Shown: positions 1 through 6,339, numbered from the stretch's first letter. The stretch: DNA of 8,126 nucleotides from an uncultured Christensenella sp. (GCA_910586345.1 CAJUHC010000013.1:1-8126); one strand, 5' to 3'. Made by a program: numbers and translations. The notes: a model not told the origin generated them from the sequence alone.

Positions 1-145
1 GGTCCGAATAATTTTTATATACGTTTTTGTCGGTAACTATAAAAAGCCTTCTGTCTTTAAGCTCCGGCGCGAAAACCGAAAACGCTCCGCTTCCGCAATG
101 AATTACGCTTTCCGCGGTATTTGTACTCAATTTTATTTCCGTCAT
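1..145 (-). CDS. aroB: 3-dehydroquinate synthase, N-terminal fragment (cut by window edge)
   Basis: Partial gene: the start codon and 48 codons are visible, and the rest lies outside the window to the left. Translating the minus strand from the ATG at 145 gives a protein opening MTEIKLSTNTAESVIHCGSG, followed by LKDRRLFIVTDKNVYKNY. The early glycine-rich strand (HCGSGAF) followed by a VTDKNV strand is the usual opening of AroB, which contacts NAD. AroB converts DAHP to 3-dehydroquinate, the second step of the shikimate pathway, in the cytosol. The ATG lies three bases after the aroC stop codon, and its ribosome binding site (GAAAGG, complement of 153-158) is inside the last aroC codons, so the two are probably translationally coupled. 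The call rests on a short N-terminus plus the aroC neighbour; a related sugar-alcohol dehydrogenase-fold enzyme is possible but less likely. Confidence 0.82.
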   Translation of the reverse strand, partial: MTEIKLSTNTAESVIHCGSGAFSVFAPELKDRRLFIVTDKNVYKNYSD

Positions 146-148
146 TTT

Positions 149-1279
149 TTAACCTTTCAAAGCAGAGTATCTTTCGATTACTTCGCGCATATTGTCCCCG
201 CCCAAACGCAACGAAACCGTTTCCGCGAGAGCAAACGCGACGACGCTTTCGAGTATGATTTCGGCGGCGCAGATTGCGCAAACGTCGCTTCTTTCGTTGG
301 ACGCGACAGCAGGTAGATTAGTAGAATAATCTATCGTATTAAGCCCCTTCATAAGCGTTGGTATCGGCTTCATTGCGGCGCGCAGGACGATTTCCCCGCC
401 GTTGGACATACCCCCTTCTATTCCCCCCGCCTTATTTGTTTTGCGAAAATATTTCCCGTCGTCAAAAAATATTTCGTCGTGCGCTTCGCTACCCGAAAGA
501 TATGCCGACATAAAGCCGTAACCGACTTCTACGCCCTTTATCGCCTGAACGCTCATAACGGCGGAACACAGCGAAGCGTCGAGCTTTTCGCAATAACGCA
601 TACAACTTCCGAATCCGCTTTTAAGACCTTTGACGCGTATTTCGATAACTCCGCCTGCAGTATCGCCGTTCTCTTTAAGCTCGTCAATTTTACGAATCGC
701 TCTTTTTTGAACTTCGGCGTTCAGCATAAAAAGAGGCTGTTCTTTGGATCTGAGCGTGTCTTCGAAATTATATTCGTTTTCGTCGCGCTCGCCGCATACG
801 CCCGAAACGTAACCTGAAATTTCAACTCCTAAATTTCTTAAATACTGCCTTGCAACCGTACCCGCCGCCACGCGGGCTGCCGTTTCTCTCGCGCTGGCGC
901 GCTCTAAGATATTGCGCGCGTCAGTTTGCCCGTATTTTATAAGTCCCGTGAGATCTGCGTGACCCGGACGGACTTTGGTTAATTTTTTAGCGTTTACGTC
1001 GCAGCCTTCCGGCGCCATATATTCCCGCCAATTATCGTAATCTTTATTGATTATCGCAAACGATAAAGGACTTCCGAGGGTGACGAGATTTCTTACTCCG
1101 CTGATTATTTCAACGCTGTCGCGCTCTATCTTCTGGCGTCCGCCTCTGCCGTATCCGCTCTGGCGCAATGAAAGATATTTGTTGATTTCGTCTATATCGA
1201 TTTTAAGATTCGACGGCAAGCCCTCTATTATTCCTATCAAAGCTTTGCCGTGAGATTCACCTGCCGTTGTAAGTTTCAA
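149..1279 (-). CDS. aroC: chorismate synthase
   Basis: AroC converts 5-enolpyruvylshikimate-3-phosphate to chorismate using reduced FMN, the last shared step of aromatic amino acid and folate synthesis, in the cytosol. The 376-residue length is normal for the family. Visible family motifs: TAGESHG at residues 5-11 with catalytic His10; the RQSGYGRGGRQ FMN/substrate segment at 39-49; RPGHADLTG with the second conserved His107; the Arg-rich RASARETAARVAAG at 127-140; GGIEGGMSNGGE near 285-296; and RSDVCAICAAE near 330-340. The start is a TTG codon: it puts the protein at the family's usual N-terminus, just before AGESHG, and an ideal AGGAGGAG lies a few bases upstream. The gene follows the MBL-fold gene with its ribosome binding site overlapping that gene's stop codon, and is followed by aroB three bases later. 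Nothing looks damaged. Confidence 0.98.
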   Translation of the reverse strand: MKLTTAGESHGKALIGIIEGLPSNLKIDIDEINKYLSLRQSGYGRGGRQKIERDSVEIISGVRNLVTLGSPLSFAIINKDYDNWREYMAPEGCDVNAKKLTKVRPGHADLTGLIKYGQTDARNILERASARETAARVAAGTVARQYLRNLGVEISGYVSGVCGERDENEYNFEDTLRSKEQPLFMLNAEVQKRAIRKIDELKENGDTAGGVIEIRVKGLKSGFGSCMRYCEKLDASLCSAVMSVQAIKGVEVGYGFMSAYLSGSEAHDEIFFDDGKYFRKTNKAGGIEGGMSNGGEIVLRAAMKPIPTLMKGLNTIDYSTNLPAVASNERSDVCAICAAEIILESVVAFALAETVSLRLGGDNMREVIERYSALKG

Positions 1280-1283
1280 TTCA

Positions 1284-1291
1284 CTCCTCCT
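1284..1291 (-). promoter_or_regulatory. ribosome binding site of aroC, overlapping the upstream stop codon
   Basis: The minus strand reads AGGAGGAG here, a near-perfect anti-16S match. It fixes the TTG at 1279-1277 as the aroC start, with six bases between AGGAGG and the TTG. The TAG stop codon of the upstream MBL-fold gene (1292-1290) shares bases with this site, so ribosomes ending on that gene are placed directly at the aroC start. That arrangement suggests translational coupling. Confidence 0.85.
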
Positions 1292-2291
1292 ATACGACGG
1301 CGAAGCCGTCTTCGGTTACTTCAACCGTTACGGTTTTGCGTTCGTCGGTTCTGTATATTTCCGTATCTTTCAAATCGGAGATAACCTGCAAAGACGGACT
1401 GTCTTCCGCGTTTTCTCCTACGCTGATTATAGCCTTGTCCGCATTTAATAAATCGTAAAACTCCGCGCAAGCCGAACCCGCGCCTCCGTGGTTTGCGACC
1501 TGTACGATATTGCAGTTTTCGATTTTTACGGGATAATCGCTCTCCGAAACCGCGTAAGAGTCGTAAATCCCCTTCAAAACTTCCCCTCCCGCGTCGCTCG
1601 TAAACAGAAAACAGGTTTCTCCGTATTGCAGCCACATTACCGCGGAAGCATTGTTTCTCGCGGTTTCCGACGAGGGATTTTTATTTAATTCTTCGTATTC
1701 GCCGTTCGGATTATCGTAAACCGAAGGCGATAAAAATTTAAAAAAATAACCGCTTTCGGCGTTCTCTTCGCCCGCGCCGAACTGTATTACCTTTTTAACG
1801 GCGTCGTAAGGCTTTAATACCGTTTTAAAACTCAGATATTCGTCGGTTATGTAATTGTTGGAGCAAAAAGGCTGATAAACCGTTTTTACCGTCTTTAACC
1901 GCATTATTTCGGCAAGTCCGCCGCAATGTTCGGAATTGACCGAAGTGCAAACGAGATAGTCGATAGTATTTATATTGCATTTATTGAGATAACTCAGTAT
2001 ACGCGACTGGTTCGGACCTCTACCGTTTCCCGCGTCTATTAGCATATTTTTGCCGTCCGGAAGCTCTATTATCGTACAGTCGCCGTATCCGACGTCAACG
2101 AAACGTACGCGCATCACTCCCTCTTTTGCGCCCTTATTTCTTATAACCATATAACTCGAAAGGTATTTTACCGGTACGAAAAAATTTGTAATAATCAGCG
2201 CGATTGCAACCGCCGCCGAAACTGCGGAGACTATAACGGTGCGCAATTGCAATTTCGTTAACTTTTTCTTTTCTTTTGTTTTATCACCCAT
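1290..2291 (-). CDS. membrane-anchored ComEC/Rec2-type metallo-beta-lactamase-fold protein with degraded metal site
   Basis: This 333-residue protein has a Lys-rich N-terminus (residues 3-13), one hydrophobic helix at about 18-40, and then a soluble domain from about 60 to the end. By the positive-inside rule the soluble domain lies outside the cell. The domain matches the MBL fold of the ComEC C-terminus in order: a FVDVGYGDCTIIELPDGKNMLIDAG opening (64-88), the metal motif region LVCTSVNSEHCGGL (113-126), NNASAVMWLQYGETCFLFTSD (213-233), VANHGG (265-270), and an AIISVG strand (287-292). The usual first motif of the HxHxDH or THxDADH type is here S117-V-N119-S-E121-H122, and the usual HHG is N267-H268-G, so several metal ligands are replaced; Asp233 and His122 remain. 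Intact family members are nucleases or hydrolases; activity here is doubtful. It is the first gene of the operon with aroC and aroB. The ATG at 2291 has no strong ribosome binding site. Confidence 0.85.
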   Translation of the reverse strand: MGDKTKEKKKLTKLQLRTVIVSAVSAAVAIALIITNFFVPVKYLSSYMVIRNKGAKEGVMRVRFVDVGYGDCTIIELPDGKNMLIDAGNGRGPNQSRILSYLNKCNINTIDYLVCTSVNSEHCGGLAEIMRLKTVKTVYQPFCSNNYITDEYLSFKTVLKPYDAVKKVIQFGAGEENAESGYFFKFLSPSVYDNPNGEYEELNKNPSSETARNNASAVMWLQYGETCFLFTSDAGGEVLKGIYDSYAVSESDYPVKIENCNIVQVANHGGAGSACAEFYDLLNADKAIISVGENAEDSPSLQVISDLKDTEIYRTDERKTVTVEVTEDGFAVV

Positions 2292-2326
2292 ACGCGTCCG
2301 ACCGAAACTTATAATTATACATTTAG

Positions 2327-2355
2327 ATTATACATTAATATATATCAAAAGTAAA
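2327..2355 (-). promoter_or_regulatory. putative sigma-A promoter of the MBL-aroC-aroB operon
   Basis: On the minus strand a TTTACT hexamer (2355-2350) and a perfect TATAAT (2332-2327) are separated by 17 bases, the optimal spacing. Transcription would start near 2320, giving a leader of about 30 bases before the ATG at 2291. A second TATAAT lies at 2319-2314, but no -35 hexamer is correctly spaced from it. This is inferred from consensus match and position; no operator is recognised. Confidence 0.6.
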
Positions 2356-2410
2356 CAAAATTAAGTCGATATAAAAAACCCTTCGAGAAAACTCAAAATG
2401 TATTATTGTA

Positions 2411-2504
2411 GCTTATAGCCGTTATTGCCCTATCCAGCAAGCGGGATCCCTCGGTAAAGCGTCGCTGTGCCCGCGCAAACCTCGGTTCGAATCCGTCATA
2501 AAGC
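2411..2504 (+). other. tRNA-like fragment or unrecognised structured RNA
   Basis: No complete RNA gene is recognised. The plus strand has a clear T-arm-like segment, CGG-TTCGAAT-CCG (2483-2495), followed by GTCATAAAGCA, which resembles the 3' strand of a T stem and acceptor stem. The first two pairs of the T stem do not form (CTCGG against CCGTC). A weak acceptor partner, GCTTAT, lies at 2411-2416, which would give a length of about 94 bases, but no credible D-arm or anticodon arm is visible. A GCGGG (2441-2445) can pair with CCCGC (2470-2474). The block is GC-richer than its AT-rich flanks and ends at a strong hairpin, as a transcribed RNA would. It could be a decayed tRNA, the remnant of a tRNA-targeting element's attachment site, or a small RNA. 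Confidence 0.3.
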
Positions 2505-2541
2505 AAAAAATAAGAACGAATTTTTTTCGTTCTTATTTTTT
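2505..2541. terminator. bidirectional hairpin terminator between tRNA-Thr and the tRNA-like fragment
   Basis: Perfect 16-base arms (2505-2520 and 2526-2541) flank a five-base T loop. The core pairs TAAGAACGAA with TTCGTTCTTA, and the outer six pairs are A against T. Either strand therefore produces a stem ending in a U run. It starts directly at the CCA end of tRNA-Thr on the minus strand, where it must be the tRNA terminator. On the plus strand it would end any transcript crossing the tRNA-like fragment. Confidence 0.85.
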
Positions 2542-2617
2542 TGGAGCTAATAGCCGGATTCGAACCGGCGACCTGCTGATTACGAATCAGCTGCTCTACC
2601 AGCTGAGCCATATTAGC
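2542..2617 (-). tRNA. tRNA-Thr (anticodon CGT)
   Basis: The 76-base gene folds into a full cloverleaf. The acceptor stem is GCTAATA with TATTAGC. The D stem is GCTC with GAGC, around AGCTGGTA. The anticodon stem is GCTGA with TCAGC, around the loop TTCGTAA, placing CGT at positions 34-36, which reads the threonine codon ACG. A five-base variable loop (AGGTC) follows. The T stem is GCCGG with CCGGC around TTCGAAT. The discriminator base is T and the CCA end is encoded. A promoter is proposed at 2678-2705 and the terminator follows immediately. Confidence 0.96.
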
Positions 2618-2677
2618 GTACCGTTATAATTGACAACCGCTTTGCCGAATTCGGATAAATCAAAGCAAAGCAATATT

Positions 2678-2705
2678 ATTATATCAAATAAAATAATTTT
2701 TGCAA
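2678..2705 (-). promoter_or_regulatory. putative promoter of tRNA-Thr
   Basis: On the minus strand TTGCAA (2705-2700) and a perfect TATAAT (2683-2678) are 16 bases apart, about 60 bases upstream of the tRNA. This would give a 5' leader of roughly 50 bases for RNase P to remove. The region is very AT-rich, so a chance match is possible. Confidence 0.45.
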
Positions 2706-2760
2706 GCAATTTTTACTTCAACATTAAATATTTTTCGTTTTAAAAAAATATCTTATTAAT

Positions 2761-3435
2761 ATGTTTCAGGTACGAAAAATTTCAGCATTCACGTTATCCG
2801 CGCTCTGCGCGGTAATTGCGGCTGTTATTATATGCGTTTGCGCTATATCCTGTTCGGGAGGGCAAATCAGTTATAAATCTCAGTACTATTTCGTTTGTTA
2901 CCGTATAACCGACAACGCGATTTCGGCAAGCTCGCTTTCGTCGACGGTTTCGAGTTACGGCGGAGCGGGTTATATTTTAAACTACGATAAATACTATTAC
3001 GTTACGGTTTCCTGTTATTATAAACAACGCGACGCCGAAACCGTATGCGCGAGCCTTAAAAAAAGAGATTTGGAGTGTTCTGTTTTGAAAATCGAAACGA
3101 ACAAATACAAGTTGAAAAGTTCGTCGAAAAATAACCGACAGTTATTTCTCGGAAATTTCAATACGTTAAACTCTCTTTCTTTACTCGTTTACGACTGCGC
3201 AAATAAACTCGATACGGGAGAATTTTCTCAAAACAAAGCCAAAGAAATAATTTATTCGGTTCAAAACAGCGTTAAAGGCTTGTTAAAATCGAACGAAAGC
3301 AATTGTTTTACAAACGGTTTAAACAATATTTACGCGGAGTGCGAAGATAAACAACGGGGATTTCTGATGTCGAAAGATATGAGGTATCTGCAAATTGCGA
3401 TTATCGATTTGATTATAAACGTAAAAACTTTTTAA
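2761..3435 (+). CDS. exported SPOR-like repeat protein, possible lipoprotein
   Basis: The exact family is not recognised. The 224-residue product begins with basic residues (R5, K6) and a hydrophobic helix at about 8-30 ending AIS-C31, which could be a weak lipobox or simply a membrane anchor. Residues about 42-112 resemble a SPOR domain: an opening strand YYFVCYRI, a GGAGYILNYDKYYYVTVSCY segment, then the helix-strand KQRDAETVCASLKKRDLECSVLKIE, where Asp-Ala-Glu starts the helix as in SPOR repeats. SPOR domains bind peptidoglycan stripped of peptide side chains. Residues 120-224 are a helical, Asn- and Lys-rich tail without a recognised domain. The ATG at 2761 has no clear ribosome binding site. 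The deacetylase gene starts 57 bases downstream on the same strand, which supports a cell-wall role. The SPOR assignment is inference from pattern. Confidence 0.65.
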   Translation: MFQVRKISAFTLSALCAVIAAVIICVCAISCSGGQISYKSQYYFVCYRITDNAISASSLSSTVSSYGGAGYILNYDKYYYVTVSCYYKQRDAETVCASLKKRDLECSVLKIETNKYKLKSSSKNNRQLFLGNFNTLNSLSLLVYDCANKLDTGEFSQNKAKEIIYSVQNSVKGLLKSNESNCFTNGLNNIYAECEDKQRGFLMSKDMRYLQIAIIDLIINVKTF

Positions 3436-3492
3436 ATTGCATAAAATTTATTTTATCGTGTTAAATTTTGACAATCTGCGCAAAATACGGAT

Positions 3493-4185
3493 ATGAACAG
3501 AAATTTTACAGCGTTTTGCGCGGCTATGCTTGCATTTGCGATAATGTTAGTCATATGCGGAGGAATTTGGACCGACAGCCGGAAATTTTCTCTCGCCGAA
3601 ACCGAAAGTACGGTGAAAACCGTATATCTCACTTTCGACGACGGACCTAGCGACAGAGTAACGCCTAAAATTTTAGACGTTTTGAAAGAAGAAAACGTAA
3701 AAGCCACGTTCTTTATAATAGGAAAACAAGCCGAAACGAGAAAGTATCTCATCGAGCGGGAATTCAAAGAAGGTCATACCGTCGCCGTTCATTCTTATAC
3801 GCACAAATACGGTGAAATTTATTCCTCTGCGGAAAGTCTTATAAAAGATATAGATAAATGCAACGACGTGATAAAAAGCGTTACGGGACGGTATTCCTCC
3901 GTATACCGTTTCCCCGGAGGAAGTTACGGTCTGTCGGAAAAACTCGTTTCCGCCGTCACCTCGCACGGTCTCAGATACGTTGACTGGAACGCGTCCACGC
4001 GCGACGCAGAAATTTACTGCGCCACCCCCGCCCAGATTTTAAAGTCGACAGCCGATACTTCGTCCAACACGGAAAACGTAGTGCTCTTGGCGCACGACTC
4101 GACAAGCAAAACCGCGACGGCGGCGGCGCTTAAAGACATAATTAAGTATTTTAAAAACAAAGGATATATTTTCAGCGCTTTTTAA
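3493..4185 (+). CDS. exported polysaccharide (peptidoglycan) deacetylase, NodB/CE4 family
   Basis: CE4 enzymes use a metal to remove N-acetyl groups from peptidoglycan or other amino-sugar polymers. All five catalytic motifs are visible in the 230-residue product: TFDDGPS (47-53) with catalytic base Asp49 and metal ligand Asp50; HSYTH (100-104) with metal ligands His100 and His104; RFPGGSYG (139-146); DWNAST with Asp164; and LLAHDS with His201. Residues 1-25 form a signal peptide or membrane anchor (basic MNRN, then a hydrophobic helix), so it acts outside the membrane. The catalytic domain fills the rest with no added modules, as in many clostridial homologues near PdaB/PgdA size. The ribosome binding site before the ATG is weak. 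The upstream SPOR-like gene is 57 bases away. The exact substrate (vegetative wall or spore cortex) cannot be told from sequence. Confidence 0.93.
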   Translation: MNRNFTAFCAAMLAFAIMLVICGGIWTDSRKFSLAETESTVKTVYLTFDDGPSDRVTPKILDVLKEENVKATFFIIGKQAETRKYLIEREFKEGHTVAVHSYTHKYGEIYSSAESLIKDIDKCNDVIKSVTGRYSSVYRFPGGSYGLSEKLVSAVTSHGLRYVDWNASTRDAEIYCATPAQILKSTADTSSNTENVVLLAHDSTSKTATAAALKDIIKYFKNKGYIFSAF

Positions 4186-4194
4186 AAATAATTT

Positions 4195-4224
4195 CCCCGC
4201 GTTCTTGAATTAAGGAATGCGGGG
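4195..4224. terminator. hairpin terminator between the convergent deacetylase and pyrE genes
   Basis: CCCCGC (4195-4200) pairs with GCGGGG (4219-4224), and the stem continues inward with GTTCTT against AAGGAAT to about 12 pairs including G-T wobbles, around a GAATTA loop. On the minus strand the stem is followed by AAATTATTTTT, and on the plus strand by a short ATTT. It lies between the deacetylase stop at 4185 and the pyrE stop at 4232 and probably serves both, working better for the pyr operon. Confidence 0.7.
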
Positions 4225-4231
4225 ATTTCCG

Positions 4232-4888
4232 TCAGTCTACGCCGTAAGTTTTACGGTACTCTTTCATTTTTTCGAGATATTCTTTACCCTCTATCACTCC
4301 GTCTTCGATTGCGGAAATGATGTCCGCCATAGTGACTATGGAATAAACCTTTACACCGAACTCTTTATATACTTCCTGCACTGCGGACAAACTGCTTTCA
4401 AGTCCGCGTTCCATTCTGTCGACGGATATCACCATACCCGCGATTTCGACGTTTGCCGTCTGTTTAAGCTTGGGAAGCATCTCCCTTAAAGCCTTGCCGG
4501 AAGTCATAACGTCCTCGATAAGTATTACCCTCTCGCCGTCTTCGAGCTGTTTACCTACGAAAAGCCCGCCTTCGCCGTGGTCTTTTACTTCCTTCCTGTC
4601 AAAACAGTAATTCAAATCTTTACCGAACTTATCGAAAAGCGACACTGCCGTCGTAACCGCAAGCGGTATGCCCTTGTAAGCGGGACCGACGAGCGTATCT
4701 GCTTCTATCGCGTTATCCTCTATGCACTGCGCATAATACGTACCGAGCTTAGAGAGCTGAGCGCCCGATTTATAGTTGCCCGTGTTTATGAAATACGGGG
4801 CTTTCCGTCCGCTTTTAAGTGTAAATTCGCCGAATTTAAGCACTCCGTTTTCAACCATAAATTTAATAAATTGCTGTTTATAAGTCAT
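4232..4888 (-). CDS. pyrE: orotate phosphoribosyltransferase
   Basis: PyrE joins orotate and PRPP to give orotidine 5'-phosphate in UMP synthesis. The 218-residue length is typical. Motifs: FTLKSGRKAPYFINTG (22-37), the substrate-binding entry of OPRTases; GPAYKGIPLA (68-77); the mobile catalytic loop RKEVKDHGEGG (98-108); and the PRPP-binding signature VILIEDVMTSGKA (121-133). The ATG at 4888 follows GAGGAGATTATT, a strong ribosome binding site whose first bases are the TGA stop of pyrD, so the pair is translationally coupled. It is the last gene of the operon, and the product of PyrD/PyrK (orotate) is its substrate. Nothing unusual is seen. Confidence 0.98.
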   Translation of the reverse strand: MTYKQQFIKFMVENGVLKFGEFTLKSGRKAPYFINTGNYKSGAQLSKLGTYYAQCIEDNAIEADTLVGPAYKGIPLAVTTAVSLFDKFGKDLNYCFDRKEVKDHGEGGLFVGKQLEDGERVILIEDVMTSGKALREMLPKLKQTANVEIAGMVISVDRMERGLESSLSAVQEVYKEFGVKVYSIVTMADIISAIEDGVIEGKEYLEKMKEYRKTYGVD

Positions 4889-4898
4889 AATAATCTCC

Positions 4899-5810
4899 TC
4901 AGTTCAATCTCAGCGTATCAACGATTTCGTTTATACTGTTTATTTTACGAGTATCGAGCCACTCGTTCGTCTGCGCGATGATTTCGGGCATCGCGTTCGC
5001 GTTTGTGAAGTTCGCCGTTCCAACCTGAACGGCTTTTGCGCCCGCCATCATAAACTCAATCACGTCTTTTCCGCAGGTTATGCCGCCCATTCCTATTACG
5101 GGCACCGACACCGCGTGTGCGGCTTCGTAAACCATTCTGAGCGCGATTGGTTTGATTCCCGCGCCCGATACTCCGCCTGTGTTGTTGGCAATCACGGGCT
5201 TCCGTTTTTCGATATCGATTACCATACCCGTAAGAGTATTGATAAGCGATATGCAGTCCGCGCCGCCTTTTTCCGCCGCCTGTGCGTTGACGGGAATACT
5301 TTCGACGTTCGGCGAAAGCTTTACCATAAGCGGAGTTTTTGTTAATCCGCTTTTCGCAACGCGGGTTACTTCTCTTATGCTTTCGGGCTTTATTCCGAAA
5401 GCCATTCCGCCCGCCTTAACGTTCGGACAGGAAATATTCAATTCCACGAAATCGACCAAACCGTCGAGTTTTGAACATATCGCTCCGTAGTCGTCGAAAG
5501 TTTTGCCTGCTACGTTTGCTATTACCGTAACTCCCTTTTCGCGCAGAAAAGGTAAATCGTATTTAATAAAATGCTCTACTCCGGGATTCTGAAGCCCCAC
5601 CGCGTTTAAAATTACGCTCCTACCTTCAGCTATACGCGGAACGGGATTGCCGAGACGCGGTTCCAAAGTCATACCTTTCGTGCTTATTCCGCCTATAACG
5701 GAAATATCGTATATTTCGTCGTATTCTCTGCCGAAACCGAAAGTCCCGCTCGCCGCAATTACAGGATTTTTTAATCTGACTCCGCAGATTTCCACACTTA
5801 AATCAGCCAT
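4899..5810 (-). CDS. pyrD: dihydroorotate dehydrogenase, class IB catalytic subunit
   Basis: PyrD oxidises dihydroorotate to orotate with FMN; in class IB it passes electrons to FAD and a [2Fe-2S] cluster in PyrK and then NAD. The 303-residue TIM barrel shows ASGTFGFGREY (20-30), NAVGLQNPG (69-77), the catalytic-loop NISCPNVKAGG (125-135) with Cys128 as catalytic base (Cys marks class 1, while class 2 has Ser), MVKLSPN (162-168), NTGGVSGAGIKPIA (210-223), and the FMN-phosphate site GMGGI (240-244) with VGTA (263-266). PyrK encoded in the same operon confirms class IB. The ATG at 5810 lies inside the end of the upstream membrane-protein gene with GGAAGA as ribosome binding site. No N-terminal membrane helix is present, as expected for this class. 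Confidence 0.98.
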   Translation of the reverse strand: MADLSVEICGVRLKNPVIAASGTFGFGREYDEIYDISVIGGISTKGMTLEPRLGNPVPRIAEGRSVILNAVGLQNPGVEHFIKYDLPFLREKGVTVIANVAGKTFDDYGAICSKLDGLVDFVELNISCPNVKAGGMAFGIKPESIREVTRVAKSGLTKTPLMVKLSPNVESIPVNAQAAEKGGADCISLINTLTGMVIDIEKRKPVIANNTGGVSGAGIKPIALRMVYEAAHAVSVPVIGMGGITCGKDVIEFMMAGAKAVQVGTANFTNANAMPEIIAQTNEWLDTRKINSINEIVDTLRLN

Positions 5811-6330
5811 TATTTTCTTCCGATGTTTTTTCTTCCGCGGAAACTTCCCTTTCCGCGTTTTGTTTAGCTTCTATATTCGCCTGAACCGTACTTTGCGCTT
5901 TAAGCAAAAACAGCCTGTTTACGACCTCGTTTGTTTTATAAACGAAGTTCAGCTTAAATTCTTTGCCGTTAACCGAAATAAGTAACTTTCCGAAATCGAA
6001 CATTGCGCCGTCGATTCCCATTCCTTTGACTTTGCAGTAATCTACTTCCGTCGGAGCGCATACTACGCCGTTTCTGAAATAGAGTTTTCCGTCCTTTAAC
6101 TTTATAGCGTCGGGAGACATCTTTATAAAATATACCAGCCACGCGACACCGGCTATTATAATAATTGCGCCTAAGCCTATTAAAACTCCGCCGAAAATCG
6201 TCGGCTCTGTCTCGCCTACCAAAGCTACCAATAAAGCCCCCAAACCTACAACTAAGATACCGAAAACCAAAAATATCGAATACGTTACGATATACAAAGA
6301 TTTAGCAGACTTTGCTATTATTTCTTCCAT
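5803..6330 (-). CDS. small membrane protein with PH-like cytosolic domain, inside the pyr operon
   Basis: The family is not recognised with certainty. The 175-residue product has two hydrophobic helices, about 13-38 and 45-69, joined by a short loop (GETEPT). A beta-rich domain follows at about 74-146 (DAIKLKDGKLYFRNGVVCAPTEVDYCKVKGMGI and onward), with the strand pattern of bacterial PH-like (bPH2/YdbT-type) domains. The tail, about 147-175, is charged and Glu-rich with no fold visible. The basic K70 after helix 2 and the charged tail place the domain in the cytosol. AGAGG precedes the ATG at 6330. It lies nine bases after pyrK and overlaps pyrD by eight bases, so it is transcribed and probably translated with the orotate-forming enzyme. 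Its role is unknown. Membrane tethering of the PyrD/PyrK complex is one possibility, and a chance passenger is another. Confidence 0.85.
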   Translation of the reverse strand: MEEIIAKSAKSLYIVTYSIFLVFGILVVGLGALLVALVGETEPTIFGGVLIGLGAIIIIAGVAWLVYFIKMSPDAIKLKDGKLYFRNGVVCAPTEVDYCKVKGMGIDGAMFDFGKLLISVNGKEFKLNFVYKTNEVVNRLFLLKAQSTVQANIEAKQNAEREVSAEEKTSEENNG

Positions 6331-6339
6331 TTTTACCTC

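Noticed and set aside
479..817. Plus-strand open frame of 112 codons inside aroC
   Set aside because: It lies opposite conserved chorismate synthase sequence, has no ribosome binding site and no family features; it is a shadow of aroC.
2365..2400. Possible terminator (minus strand GAGTTTTCTCGAAGGG followed by six T)
   Set aside because: Only three base pairs form before mismatches, so there is no stable stem ahead of the T run.
2393..2611. A 72-codon open frame on the minus strand (MAQLVEQLIRNQQVAGSNPA...)
   Set aside because: It reads straight through tRNA-Thr and its terminator. This is a well-known false peptide made by translating a tRNA gene, so no protein is claimed.
2645..2654. CCGAATTCGG palindrome upstream of tRNA-Thr, flanked by CTTTG and CAAAG
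   Set aside because: It is a short perfect palindrome, but the flanking stem is weak and it lies between the proposed promoter and the tRNA. It could be leader structure, but nothing more can be supported.
3468..3497. TTGACA followed after 18 bases by TATGAA, resembling a promoter
   Set aside because: The -10 would cover the ATG of the deacetylase, so transcripts would miss its start codon and the positive part of the signal peptide. It is probably a chance match.
4577..4981. Plus-strand open frame of 134 codons across the pyrE-pyrD junction
   Set aside because: It runs antisense to two clearly conserved genes and has low-complexity, non-globular composition; it is a shadow frame.
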